A stretch of 41,317 nt of DNA, from positions 1-41,317 of the forward strand of contig JBIIVF010000006.1 in assembly GCA_044339595.1 (NCBI GenBank). The letters run 5' to 3'. The notes beneath the pieces were generated by a model. That model searched no databases. It saw only the letters and a list, made by a program, of their open reading frames with translations, and was not told where the DNA came from. The stretch comes from CAZTGZ01 sp044339595 (GTDB lineage: Bacteria > Bacteroidota > Bacteroidia > NS11-12g > UBA9320). Of the stretch, positions 34,352 to 41,317 are shown piece by piece (the first letter of the stretch is position 1; every line of letters starts with the position of its first letter). A program made the position numbers and the translations under genes.

Positions 34352-35455
34352 TCATTTATCCATTAAAACTTCTTTATACAATCCCAAGGTCTTTCTCGCC
34401 ATTTCATCCACCGAAAAAGAATGAAGTAGATCTCTGGCTTGCTGAACACATTGATTTCTCAGTTCATGGTTTTGAAGCATTTCCAACACTGAACCTGAGA
34501 GGGATTGCACATCGCCGATTTCACAAAGCAGCCCTGTTTGGCGATGTATTACCATCTCAGGTATCCCCCCCGCACGGGTAGCCACCACCGGAACTCCGGC
34601 CGACATGGCATCGAGCACGGTGGTGCCCAAGCCTTCTGTTTTGGAAGTAAAAAGGAAACAATCCAGTCCGGCAATCAAATTGCGGGCATCTTCCCTAAAT
34701 CCGAGAAAGTGCACACTAATTTGCAATTCGAGTTGATCGCGCAATTCCATGAGTTCCGCCTTCAATTCACCATCCCCCATGATTACAAAATGCCCTTCAA
34801 AACCACCCTTTCGCAGTTGCGCTGCGGTGTGCAGAAACGTAGGATAATCTTTATGATCCGCCAGGGCTGATACATTGCCCACGAGGGACACTCCGGGCGG
34901 CACTCCTATGAGTTTTCTCAAGGTTTCTGCGGCTGCCTCTTTATTTGTAACCACCGGTTTAAACCCGGAATGAATGGTTACAATCCGGTCCGTATTTTCG
35001 AGCGATTTTGCCAATATTTCTTCGATTGCATAAGAAACACAAATGATTCGTCGAATGCAGCGATGATTGTATTTAAACAGGGTAAACCATTTTTTTCGGA
35101 TGGGGAAATCCACCCTTCGGTGCAAAATCACCGGTTTTCGAGCCCCCAAAATATGCGATAAAATGGACAACGTATGGGCGTGGGCATCATGGGCATGCAA
35201 TAAATTCGGTTTTACGCTTGAAATCCATCGCTTCAACTTCCATGCTGCCAGAGGGTCAAACCCGCTGTTCTTTCTAAAAGTCTTCACTTCTACCGGCAGG
35301 GATTTCACCTTTTGTTCGAGCACAGACCCTTCCGGACAAAATAAATACTGCTTTACCGGAAAAACCGACAACGCTTCCATGAGGTAGAACAATTGTTGTT
35401 CTCCACCTCTCCAGGTAAGCGGGGTAGAAATATGTAAAATGGCGGTTTGGGTCAT
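34352..35455 (-). CDS. glycosyltransferase family 4 (GT-B) enzyme
   Basis: This 367-residue protein transfers a sugar from a nucleotide-sugar donor, likely in envelope polysaccharide or glycan synthesis. The N-terminal Rossmann domain starts ILHISTPLTWRGGEQQLFYLMEAL and contains PNLLHAHDAHAH. The C-terminal domain has VSLVGNVSALADHKDYPTFLHTAAQL, FVIMGDGELKAEL and SKTEGLGTTVLDAMSAGVPVVATRAGGIPEMV, the donor-binding E-x7-E region of GT4. No signal peptide is visible. It stands alone apart from the downstream tdh gene, with no other polysaccharide genes, so acceptor and sugar are unknown. It is preceded by an unusual hairpin array (35497-35536). Confidence 0.88.
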   Translation of the reverse strand: MTQTAILHISTPLTWRGGEQQLFYLMEALSVFPVKQYLFCPEGSVLEQKVKSLPVEVKTFRKNSGFDPLAAWKLKRWISSVKPNLLHAHDAHAHTLSILSHILGARKPVILHRRVDFPIRKKWFTLFKYNHRCIRRIICVSYAIEEILAKSLENTDRIVTIHSGFKPVVTNKEAAAETLRKLIGVPPGVSLVGNVSALADHKDYPTFLHTAAQLRKGGFEGHFVIMGDGELKAELMELRDQLELQISVHFLGFREDARNLIAGLDCFLFTSKTEGLGTTVLDAMSAGVPVVATRAGGIPEMVIHRQTGLLCEIGDVQSLSGSVLEMLQNHELRNQCVQQARDLLHSFSVDEMARKTLGLYKEVLMDK

Positions 35456-35496
35456 GTGGATGGATAAATTTAAAACGTGTCCGTTTTTTTGTATTT

Positions 35497-35536
35497 TTTA
35501 CCCACGTTTTCGAATCGTGGGTAAAGATTACCCATG
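35497..35536 (-). promoter_or_regulatory. alternative hairpins between fic and the glycosyltransferase gene
   Basis: The arm CGTGGGTAAA (35516-35525) can pair with TTTACCCACG (35497-35506; 10 bp, 9-nt loop) or with TTACCCATG (35528-35536; 9 bp including a G-T wobble, short loop). Only one can form at a time, as in attenuators. No U tract follows either one, so it is not a plain terminator. Regulatory use is inference. Confidence 0.4.
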
Positions 35537-35539
35537 TTC

Positions 35540-36634
35540 TTAAGTGCCCTTTTTGAATAATTCATAGAGTTCATCGTTAACATAAATCACTTCCTTCCCT
35601 TTGGTCTCAGCCCTTAAAACCCCCAATTGCTCGATACTCTTTAAATAATTACCGGCCGTTTTTCGGTTCAACTTCATGTTTTGCACGAGAAAATCGATTT
35701 TACAGTAGGGATGGATATACAGTTGTTCGACTAGATCTTTGGAATAGATTTTCGGGAGGTTTTCTTGAATCAATTCCTGAGTTTTAGTAAATAATTGGTT
35801 GATTTTATTGATCTGATCGATGGTTGCCAAAGACGTTTGCTCAATTCCTTTTAAAAGGAATAAAATCCAATTTTCCCAATTATTTTGAATTCGTACTTCC
35901 TGCAATAGACGATAATATTCTCCTTTGTTTTGGATAATATAAGCACTCAAATACAATATTGGTTCATTTAACAAATCCCTCAACATCAGGTACAAAACAT
36001 TGATGATTCTTCCGGTTCTACCGTTTCCGTCATAAAATGGATGAATACTTTCAAATTGGCAATGTTGAATGGCTAACTTAATCAAGGGGGAAATATCGTT
36101 GGAGGAGTAATTGATATAGTCTTCCAAATTCTTCATCAATCTGCTAATGGTATCAAAGTTATCCGGCGGCGTATAAATAACCTCGTTTGTAATGTCATTG
36201 ATTAAAGCAGTTCCTGGCAAGGTTCTTAGACCGGCATTATTCGCTTCCAATTCCCGTTGAATAGAAATAATTCCATTGGCGTTCAGAAATCCCTTTTCCT
36301 TGATCAATGCAGTGCCCATCAATAGTGCTTCTCTGTATCGCAATACCTCATTGGTTGCCAAATCAGGTTTGGCCGATTTAGCATACAGCGCTTGATAAAG
36401 CTTGTCTTGGGTTGTTATAACATTTTCAATTCCCGAACTTGCTTGTGCCTCCTTCAGCACTATTGCATTGATCAGTATATTTGGATTGGGTAATGTTTTG
36501 GTAAGCCCTTTCAATTCAGCTAAAGCCACTGCTGTTTTACTTTCCTGTTTAAGGATAGAAATGGTTTCCACCAATGATGGATGCGGCGGAAGTAGAGGCA
36601 AGTCATTGAATGCTCTTTTTAAACCTACTTCCAT
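35540..36634 (-). CDS. class II Fic domain protein with C-terminal winged helix
   Basis: Fic enzymes attach AMP or another nucleotide part to hydroxyl groups of target proteins. This 364-residue protein has an N-terminal inhibitory motif S66-S-G-I-E70-N71 ((S/T)xxxE(G/N)), placing it in class II autoinhibited Fic proteins. The intact active-site motif HPFYDGNGRTGR lies at 198-209 (H198), and the helical Fic core surrounds it. The C-terminal ~80 residues (EQLYIHPYCKIDFLVQNMKLNRKTAGNYLKSIEQLGVLRAE) are a winged helix-turn-helix, as in related Fic/DOC-type proteins. No antitoxin partner is encoded nearby, fitting self-inhibition. The target is unknown. AT-rich flanking DNA suggests an accessory insertion, which is only inference. 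Confidence 0.92.
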   Translation of the reverse strand: MEVGLKRAFNDLPLLPPHPSLVETISILKQESKTAVALAELKGLTKTLPNPNILINAIVLKEAQASSGIENVITTQDKLYQALYAKSAKPDLATNEVLRYREALLMGTALIKEKGFLNANGIISIQRELEANNAGLRTLPGTALINDITNEVIYTPPDNFDTISRLMKNLEDYINYSSNDISPLIKLAIQHCQFESIHPFYDGNGRTGRIINVLYLMLRDLLNEPILYLSAYIIQNKGEYYRLLQEVRIQNNWENWILFLLKGIEQTSLATIDQINKINQLFTKTQELIQENLPKIYSKDLVEQLYIHPYCKIDFLVQNMKLNRKTAGNYLKSIEQLGVLRAETKGKEVIYVNDELYELFKKGT

Positions 36635-36924
36635 ATACTATAATTTGAAAATATCCTTAATCATTTTCTGCTTTAACTTCAACCTTTACATCTATTGTGC
36701 CTTTTCCCAAACAGCCTATACACCTTTCAAATGTAGAAAATGCCTTTTGATTTATGGTTGCGCTTTTTCAAATTACTTTCTACGATTACCCAACACACTT
36801 TTTGCACGTATGAGCAAACCACTTCCTTCACACCTGCGCCTTTATGATAAAAATACCATACACATTCACCCCGGCATGCGCATATCCCGTCCGTTTGGCA
36901 TTCCTTTTCTTGTCGATTATAGCG
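36635..36924. other. divergent intergenic region between fic and anmK
   Basis: This stretch is upstream of both genes. It holds the anmK promoter box just to its right. An in-frame reading from the ATG at 36810 gives 47 residues without recognisable features, so I do not call it. No RNA gene is seen. Confidence 0.4.
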
Positions 36925-36932
36925 TAAATTTG
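36925..36932 (+). promoter_or_regulatory. -7 promoter box (TAAATTTG) for anmK
   Basis: This is an exact TAnnTTTG match 61 nt upstream of the anmK ATG, giving a predicted leader of about 55 nt. It probably drives the anmK-secreted protein-dehydrogenase cluster. Confidence 0.45.
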
Positions 36933-36993
36933 CATTCTGCCGTTTACTTATAAACTGTAAACCGCATAACTGCTAAACCGAAACGCTGAAGAA

Positions 36994-38085
36994 ATGAGAA
37001 TATATCATGTGGCCGGGGTGATGTCAGGCACCTCCATGGATGGAATTGACCTTGCCTTGTGCAAGTTTACTGAAACAAATCACCAGCAATGGACCTTTGA
37101 AATACTGAAAGCGGAAACGATTCCTTATAGCGAAACGTGGCGTTTGAGGCTGTCAAAACTTAGAAATCAATCGGCCCTTATTTACCATAAAACCGACCGT
37201 TATTACGGTGAATATATCGGACAACTCATTCAAAATTTCCTGAAAGATCACAACCTACCTTGTGATTTTGTGGCTTCCCACGGTCATACCATTTTTCATC
37301 AACCTGAATTCAACCTTACGGCTCAAGTGGGCAGTGGTGCTGCCATCAGCGCGGTGTGTGGATTGCCGGTGGTGAATGATTTTAGGGCGATGGATGTGGT
37401 CTTGGGCGGTCAAGGTGCTCCCCTGGTGCCGGTGGGCGATCGACAATTATTCGGAGCGTATGATATGTGCCTGAATTTGGGCGGATTTTCAAACATCTCC
37501 GGCACGGTAAACAATCAATCTGTGGCCTACGATATCAGTCCTTGTAACATCGCCCTCAACCGCATTGCCCGTGAATTTGATCAAGATTTTGATCAAGATG
37601 GACAAATCGCGGATCGCGGAAGCATCGATTATGACTTATTGCGCAACCTCAACGATATTACCTATTACGACGCCCCCTATCCAAAAAGCCTGGGAAGGGA
37701 ATGGATCAATCAAAACTTCTGGCACATCGTGCGCGAAAGCCATGTAAGCAAAGAAGATAAAATGAAAACCCTGTGTGATCATATTGCTCAACAAGTAGCG
37801 GCCAATATCGATTTATTATCAGATGGAAACGCCCAGGGCAAAAAGGTTTTGGTGACCGGTGGAGGTGCCTTTAATCTCACTTTAATGGAACTGCTAAAGA
37901 GCCATTCGGATGCTGAATTTATTGTTCCTGAAAGCAAAATTGTTTCCTACAAAGAAGCCCTGATTTTTGCCTTTTTGGGGTTATTGAGGGTTTCCAATCA
38001 GAACAATGTAATGGCCTCGGTAACCGGAGCAGTCAAAGACTCCGTGAGTGGTGCGCTGCACGGAGATTTCAGCCAAATTATCTAA
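36994..38085 (+). CDS. anmK: anhydro-N-acetylmuramic acid kinase
   Basis: AnmK opens and phosphorylates 1,6-anhydro-MurNAc released from peptidoglycan, giving MurNAc-6-phosphate for recycling. The 363-residue protein has the ATP-binding GVMSGTSMDGIDLAL (8-22), DFVASHGHTIFHQP, VVNDFRAMDVVLGGQGAPLVPVGD (catalytic Asp region) and LNLGGFSNIS. A C-terminal VTGGGAFNLTLMELL segment completes the ASKHA-type fold. The start ATG at 36994 matches the family. A secreted protein begins 7 nt after its stop, and a dehydrogenase follows, so these three may share a transcript. The NlpC/P60 peptidase elsewhere in the window may belong to the same recycling theme. Confidence 0.95.
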   Translation: MRIYHVAGVMSGTSMDGIDLALCKFTETNHQQWTFEILKAETIPYSETWRLRLSKLRNQSALIYHKTDRYYGEYIGQLIQNFLKDHNLPCDFVASHGHTIFHQPEFNLTAQVGSGAAISAVCGLPVVNDFRAMDVVLGGQGAPLVPVGDRQLFGAYDMCLNLGGFSNISGTVNNQSVAYDISPCNIALNRIAREFDQDFDQDGQIADRGSIDYDLLRNLNDITYYDAPYPKSLGREWINQNFWHIVRESHVSKEDKMKTLCDHIAQQVAANIDLLSDGNAQGKKVLVTGGGAFNLTLMELLKSHSDAEFIVPESKIVSYKEALIFAFLGLLRVSNQNNVMASVTGAVKDSVSGALHGDFSQII

Positions 38086-38092
38086 TGTAATT

Positions 38093-39766
38093 ATGATTAA
38101 GAACCTGATTTTTATACTTTTCTTGAGTCTTTTTGTGAACGGTGATGCCCACGCGCAGAAAACCGAAAGCATCGCCGATATCAACTCAAAAGGAGACGCA
38201 TTCCCTTTCGGACATAAGATGTTTCAGGGTGAGAAAATCTGTTTTCAGGCCTTCGACCGAAATGGAAACACGGGTTTATATACCCTCAATGAAAAAGGCA
38301 CTGTGGCCATCCATCAATTTAGCAATACAGATCACGTGATTTTGGTGAGTCAAGTAATTTCGGCTGAAGGAAAAATTCTTTTCAGCACCGTCAATGATTC
38401 ATTGCAAGCCGGTATCTGGCTTTGGACCGGCGAAGGAAAAGCCCGATTGATCCATCCTGATGCGGTTTTAGGTGAAGCCTATGCTGCCCACAATGGGAAA
38501 ATCCTGGTGAATGCTTCCATCCCCGGAAAAAGCGGTTTCATATGGACTTTAGAGCAAGGAAAATTACAACGAGCATCGGCCTTTGACAAATATGTAGACA
38601 ATTTGGCTGTAGATCGCATGCTTATCTGGAAAGATAAATGGTTGATCAGTTACAGAGATCGCTTTTATCTATATGATGGTTCCACGGTGAGCTTATATGA
38701 ACCTGCAGGTAAAAATATAGCCCTCCGTGAACCCTTTGTGTTCAAAGGTCAACTTTATTTCTCTGCGGCAGACTCTCGGAATAATCTCAGTTTGAAATCA
38801 GTAAATATTGCTGATAAGGTTTTAAACCGAGGGAATATCGTACCCAATGCCTTTTGTATGGATGCCTTTTCTCCGTTGATTGGAGATGATAAAGCCTACT
38901 TTTTAAGCAACCCGAATGAAGAGGGTGCCGCCATCTACAGCATCTCAGAAACCGGAAACCCGCTGCCCATCGAAGATAAATTCTACCAGGAAAAAGATTC
39001 GAGGTTTTCATCCTATTGTGTGAACAAAGATGGCTTGTTCTTTTGCACCAAACCGAGTCACCGAAGCGATTACTCCATTTGGCAATATGCGATGGACACC
39101 CTCATTCCCTATCAGCTCGAAGGAGCTAAAAATCCGATTTCCTTGGCCCCATGGGGTGAAGATTTGCTTATGATTGCTCAACACAATACCTACGATCGTG
39201 AGCCACTGAAATTGACCACTTTTCAATTCCCTTCCGTTAAATTTTCGGAAGTCATCCTGATGGAAAATACCCCCAAAGGCCGCAAAGTGGGTCAGGTAGT
39301 GGTTGATAAGAAGAACTCCAAAAAGCTTCGCTATGACATTGTCGGAGGAAACCCCGGAAATGCCTTTACCATCGACCCTTACGATGGCAGTATCTATGTG
39401 CAGAATCCGGCCGGGTTAAATGCCAAGAAGAACCCTCATATGGACCTTGAAGTGAAAGTAATTACTTCGTGTTTTAAGCCGGTGGTGAAAGTGCCGATCG
39501 ATTTATTGGTGGCCAAACCATTGGATATGAACAATCTGGAGGAACGTTTTCTCTTCTATCCCGACTTTAGCAAAAAGGGAATTTTACTCACCAACGTACT
39601 CGAAGATGGAGAGCACATTACCATCTTTACCGATGATCTCAGGATGATCGACGACCTGGTGGTTCAGAACAAATCCATCCTTTTTTCAGGATATCCGGCG
39701 GGTATTTATATTGTGAACGCCAAAAATCAATACAGAAACTATTATCAGAAAATTGAGATCAAATAA
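38093..39766 (+). CDS. secreted protein with cadherin-like segment and C-terminal T9SS-like domain
   Basis: This 557-residue exported protein begins MIKNLIFILFLSLFVNGDAHAQ, a signal peptide. About 25-390 is repetitive, with short WLWTGEGKA/LYTLNEKGT/FYLYDGST-like units resembling beta-propeller or ELWxxDGT-type repeats. About 396-455 is a cadherin-like stretch (GQVVVDKKNSKKLRYDIVGGNPGNAFTIDPYDGSIYVQNPAGLN). The last ~75 residues (FYPDFSKKGILLTN ... GYPAGIYIVNAKNQYRNYYQKIEIK) look like a T9SS sorting domain, though the usual PNP motif is replaced by YPDF. It starts 7 nt after anmK and the dehydrogenase starts 2 nt after its stop. The start at 38093 is preferred over a GTG at 38048. Function is unknown; probably surface-exposed. 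Confidence 0.7.
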   Translation: MIKNLIFILFLSLFVNGDAHAQKTESIADINSKGDAFPFGHKMFQGEKICFQAFDRNGNTGLYTLNEKGTVAIHQFSNTDHVILVSQVISAEGKILFSTVNDSLQAGIWLWTGEGKARLIHPDAVLGEAYAAHNGKILVNASIPGKSGFIWTLEQGKLQRASAFDKYVDNLAVDRMLIWKDKWLISYRDRFYLYDGSTVSLYEPAGKNIALREPFVFKGQLYFSAADSRNNLSLKSVNIADKVLNRGNIVPNAFCMDAFSPLIGDDKAYFLSNPNEEGAAIYSISETGNPLPIEDKFYQEKDSRFSSYCVNKDGLFFCTKPSHRSDYSIWQYAMDTLIPYQLEGAKNPISLAPWGEDLLMIAQHNTYDREPLKLTTFQFPSVKFSEVILMENTPKGRKVGQVVVDKKNSKKLRYDIVGGNPGNAFTIDPYDGSIYVQNPAGLNAKKNPHMDLEVKVITSCFKPVVKVPIDLLVAKPLDMNNLEERFLFYPDFSKKGILLTNVLEDGEHITIFTDDLRMIDDLVVQNKSILFSGYPAGIYIVNAKNQYRNYYQKIEIK

Positions 39767-39768
39767 AC

Positions 39769-40998
39769 ATGGAGAAGTTGTTAAAGAAATTTGAGGGCAA
39801 ACGTCCTGAAATTGTGTTTGAATGGAATGATTCTGAAACAGAGGCAGAAGGATGGGTGGTGATTAACTCCCTTCGCAACGGAGCTGCCGGCGGTGGAACC
39901 CGCATGCGCAAAGGATTGAACATGCGCGAAGTGGAAAGTCTTGCCAAAACCATGGAGGTAAAATTCACCGTATGCGGACCTCCGATTGGGGGTGCCAAAT
40001 CGGGCATCAACTTTGATCCGGCCGATCCCCGGAAAGAAGGGGTTTTAAAGCGTTGGTACAAAGCCGTTTACCCTCTTTTGAAAAATTACTATGGCACCGG
40101 AGGAGATCTCAATGTGGATGAAATACACGAGGTGATTCCTTACACCGCTGAGATTGGCCTGTTGCATCCCCAGGAAGGCGTGGTGAATGGTCATTTGAAA
40201 TCTTACACCGCTGAAGACAAACTAAAAGCCATCGGTCGCTTGCAGGAAGGCGTGTTGTTGCCCATTTTGGATGAGCGATTTACCCCTTCGGTAGACCGAA
40301 AATATACCATTGCAGATATGATCACCGGATGGGGAGTGGCAGAAGCAGTGCGACATTATTATCAAATTTGGGGTGGTTTATTTGCCGGCAAACGCGCCAT
40401 CATTCAAGGTTGGGGCAATGTGGCAGCCGCTGCGGCGTGGTACCTATCTAAAAATGGCGTGATGATTACCGGAATCATAGACCGCGACGGTGGTTTGATC
40501 AAAGAAGACGGATTTAGCTTTGAAGAAATCACGGCTTTGTTTTTAAACCGGGATGGCAACAAACTGAGTGCTTCGAATATGTTGAGTTATGATGAAGTGA
40601 ATGAGCGCATTTGGGATTTAAAGGCCGAGATATTTATACCCGGAGCCGGTTCGAGGCTTATTACCAGAGATCAAACCGACCGCATGGTTGATGGTGGCAT
40701 GGAAGTGATCAGTTGTGGAGCCAATGTACCTTTTGCCGATGAAGAAATCTTCATGGGACCCATCAGTATGTATGCCGATGCGCATATCGCCGTAGTGCCC
40801 GATTTTATTGCCAACTGCGGCATGGCCAGGGTGTTTGGTTATTTGATGAAAAAAGACAGCGTGGTGAATGATGTGGCCATCTTGAGAGATGTAACCGAAA
40901 CCATCGAAAGAGCCATGATAAAGTTACATCAGTTTAATCCCAAGCATACAGGCTTGAGCAGAAAAGGGCTCGAATTGAGTTTAACAGAACTCGTTTAG
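39769..40998 (+). CDS. Glu/Leu/Phe/Val dehydrogenase family amino-acid dehydrogenase
   Basis: This 409-residue enzyme probably deaminates an amino acid oxidatively with NAD(P). The N-terminal catalytic domain has NGAAGGGTRMRKGLN (38-52), CGPPIGGAKSGINFDP with the catalytic lysine K77, and GTGGDLNVDE. The C-terminal Rossmann domain has GKRAIIQGWGNVAAAAAWYLSKNG. The region PDFIANCGMARVF is also conserved in the family. The substrate cannot be decided by eye: glutamate, leucine, valine and phenylalanine are all possible. It starts 2 nt after the upstream secreted-protein gene and likely shares the anmK transcript. A tRNA-Pro with its own promoter follows. Confidence 0.9.
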   Translation: MEKLLKKFEGKRPEIVFEWNDSETEAEGWVVINSLRNGAAGGGTRMRKGLNMREVESLAKTMEVKFTVCGPPIGGAKSGINFDPADPRKEGVLKRWYKAVYPLLKNYYGTGGDLNVDEIHEVIPYTAEIGLLHPQEGVVNGHLKSYTAEDKLKAIGRLQEGVLLPILDERFTPSVDRKYTIADMITGWGVAEAVRHYYQIWGGLFAGKRAIIQGWGNVAAAAAWYLSKNGVMITGIIDRDGGLIKEDGFSFEEITALFLNRDGNKLSASNMLSYDEVNERIWDLKAEIFIPGAGSRLITRDQTDRMVDGGMEVISCGANVPFADEEIFMGPISMYADAHIAVVPDFIANCGMARVFGYLMKKDSVVNDVAILRDVTETIERAMIKLHQFNPKHTGLSRKGLELSLTELV

Positions 40999-41042
40999 AA
41001 GGAAATATCCATTCATGATTTGTTGCGGAAAAGATAGTTTGA

Positions 41043-41050
41043 TATCTTTG
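41043..41050 (+). promoter_or_regulatory. promoter of tRNA-Pro (TTG-N17-TATCTTTG)
   Basis: An exact -7 box TATCTTTG is preceded by TTG at 41023-41025, 17 nt upstream, the best-formed promoter in the window. Transcription would start near 41056, about 15 nt before the tRNA. Confidence 0.65.
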
Positions 41051-41071
41051 CCGCCCCGTTGAGGGGAGTTT

Positions 41072-41145
41072 CGGGGCGTAGCTCAGCCCGGTAGAGTACA
41101 CGTCTGGGGGGCGTGTGGTCGCAGGTTCAAATCCTGTCGCCCCGA
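41072..41145 (+). tRNA. tRNA-Pro (anticodon GGG)
   Basis: A full cloverleaf can be drawn. The 7-bp acceptor stem is CGGGGCG with CGCCCCG (including the C1-G72 pair typical of bacterial tRNA-Pro). The D-stem is GCTC/GAGT, the anticodon stem CACGT/GCGTG with loop CTGGGGG (anticodon GGG at 41106-41108), and the T arm GCAGG-TTCAAAT-CCTGT. The discriminator base is A. The 3' CCA is not encoded, so it must be added afterwards. It reads proline codons CCC and CCU. Confidence 0.95.
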
Positions 41146-41158
41146 CAAATCATTTGAA

Positions 41159-41184
41159 AGCGCCGGCTTTGCCGGTGCTTTTTT
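41159..41184 (+). terminator. Rho-independent terminator after tRNA-Pro
   Basis: A 9-bp GC-rich stem (AGCGCCGGC with GCCGGTGCT, one G-T pair) with a TTT loop is followed by six Ts. It lies 13 nt past the tRNA and forms the left half of the larger palindrome. Confidence 0.85.
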
Positions 41185-41232
41185 GTATCCAAAAACCCCA
41201 AAGCCCCCAGGCTTTGAAGGGTTTTTGGATAC

Positions 41233-41258
41233 AAAAAAGCAAACACGCAGTGTCGCTT
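41233..41258 (-). terminator. probable terminator for a convergent transcript entering from the right edge
   Basis: On the minus strand AGCGACAC-tgc-GTGTTTGCT folds into a stem with a small internal mismatch, then six Ts. It is the mirror copy of the tRNA terminator and implies a minus-strand gene or RNA beyond the window. Confidence 0.5.
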
Positions 41259-41280
41259 TCCAATGATTTGGACTCCCCCC

Positions 41281-41300
41281 CTTTCAGGTTCACTGAAAGT
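41281..41300 (-). other. short hairpin near the right edge
   Basis: CTTTCAG at 41281-41287 and CTGAAAG at 41293-41299 form a 7-bp stem with a 5-nt loop. A run of C (G on the minus strand) flanks it. It may be the 3' part of a minus-strand gene or RNA that continues beyond the window. Confidence 0.35.
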
Positions 41301-41317
41301 AATCCTGTCTTTTCATT

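Larger units (their letters stand above)
41147..41269. repeat. 123-nt near-palindrome, inverted duplication of a terminator module
   Basis: The left half AAATCATTTGAAAGCG (41147-41162) is mirrored as AAATCATTGGAAAGCG on the other strand (41254-41269). The block TTTTTTGTATCCAAAAACCC (41179-41198) is mirrored perfectly at 41219-41238, and CAAAGCC/GGCTTTG closes the centre. Only the hairpins in between differ in sequence, while both keep a stem. Confidence 0.75.

Noticed and set aside
36402..36634. Plus-strand reading frame antisense to the fic N-terminus
   Set aside because: It is a shadow of the fic gene on the opposite strand, and its composition is unlike a protein family.
36810..36953. 47-residue reading frame beginning MSKPLPSHLRLYD upstream of anmK
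   Set aside because: It has no recognised domain, its promoter-like sequence does not match TAnnTTTG, and it runs across the anmK promoter box. It could be real but is not supported.
41072..41317. tRNA-Pro as an integration site for a mobile element
   Set aside because: No direct duplication of the tRNA 3' end and no integrase are present; the nearby repeat is inverted and matches the terminator, not the tRNA.

Overview
This window looks like chromosomal DNA from a member of the Bacteroidota. The evidence is consistent. Many genes belong to families typical of that phylum: DUF4249, DUF4270, DUF2851, DUF3109 and DUF6029. Secreted proteins carry type IX secretion (T9SS) C-terminal sorting domains, there is a TonB-dependent receptor with a carboxypeptidase-regulatory-like extension, and threonine dehydrogenase is of the SDR type. 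The Bacteroidota -7 promoter box TAnnTTTG recurs upstream of genes. I cannot fix the genus. No phage, integrase, transposase or CRISPR array was seen, so most of the window is a housekeeping backbone with a few intergenic curiosities.

Layout. 0-7 kb: dipeptidase PepD, a TonB receptor plus DUF4249 lipoprotein pair, and a T9SS-secreted GH16 glucanase on the minus strand. 7-11 kb: a tightly packed minus-strand operon purK-purE-DUF3109-PhoX-like lipoprotein. 11-17 kb, plus strand: a T9SS-secreted metalloprotease, mnmA, a VIT1/CCC1 metal transporter and a TlpA-like thioredoxin protein. 17-22.4 kb, minus strand: panC followed by two secreted amidohydrolase-family proteins. 22.5-27.6 kb, plus strand and divergent from panC: a GT5-like starch-synthase fragment protein, a DUF4270 lipoprotein, DAHP synthase, aspartate-semialdehyde dehydrogenase and a flavin/2Fe-2S reductase. 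28-31.6 kb: a small zinc-ribbon protein with a strong terminator, an NlpC/P60 peptidase, and the coupled minus operon pyrF-DUF2851-PspC. 31.7-36.6 kb: a DUF6029 outer-membrane protein, a threonine dehydrogenase/glycosyltransferase pair and a class II Fic protein. 37-41.3 kb: anmK, a T9SS-type secreted protein, a Glu/Leu/Phe/Val dehydrogenase and tRNA-Pro(GGG).

Functionally the region combines central biosynthesis (purine, pyrimidine, pantothenate, aromatic and aspartate-family amino acids), cell-wall recycling (anmK, possibly NlpC/P60), tRNA modification, and exported degradative or surface proteins. Several genes overlap by 4-26 nt, which suggests translational coupling.

The most interesting signals are structural. 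(1) At least four genes have the TAnnTTTG box only 4-7 nt before their ATG, predicting leaderless mRNAs. (2) A roughly 123-nt near-perfect palindrome lies just after tRNA-Pro, built from an inverted duplication of a terminator module. (3) Two adjacent 66-nt units are bounded by CAACGTC inverted ends. (4) Two REP-like hairpins lie in inverted orientation. (5) Mutually exclusive hairpins separate the fic gene from the glycosyltransferase. (6) The amidohydrolase pair contains two domains that have lost the HxH metal site in the same way. I see no clear new defence or mobile system; these are the best candidates for undescribed biology.
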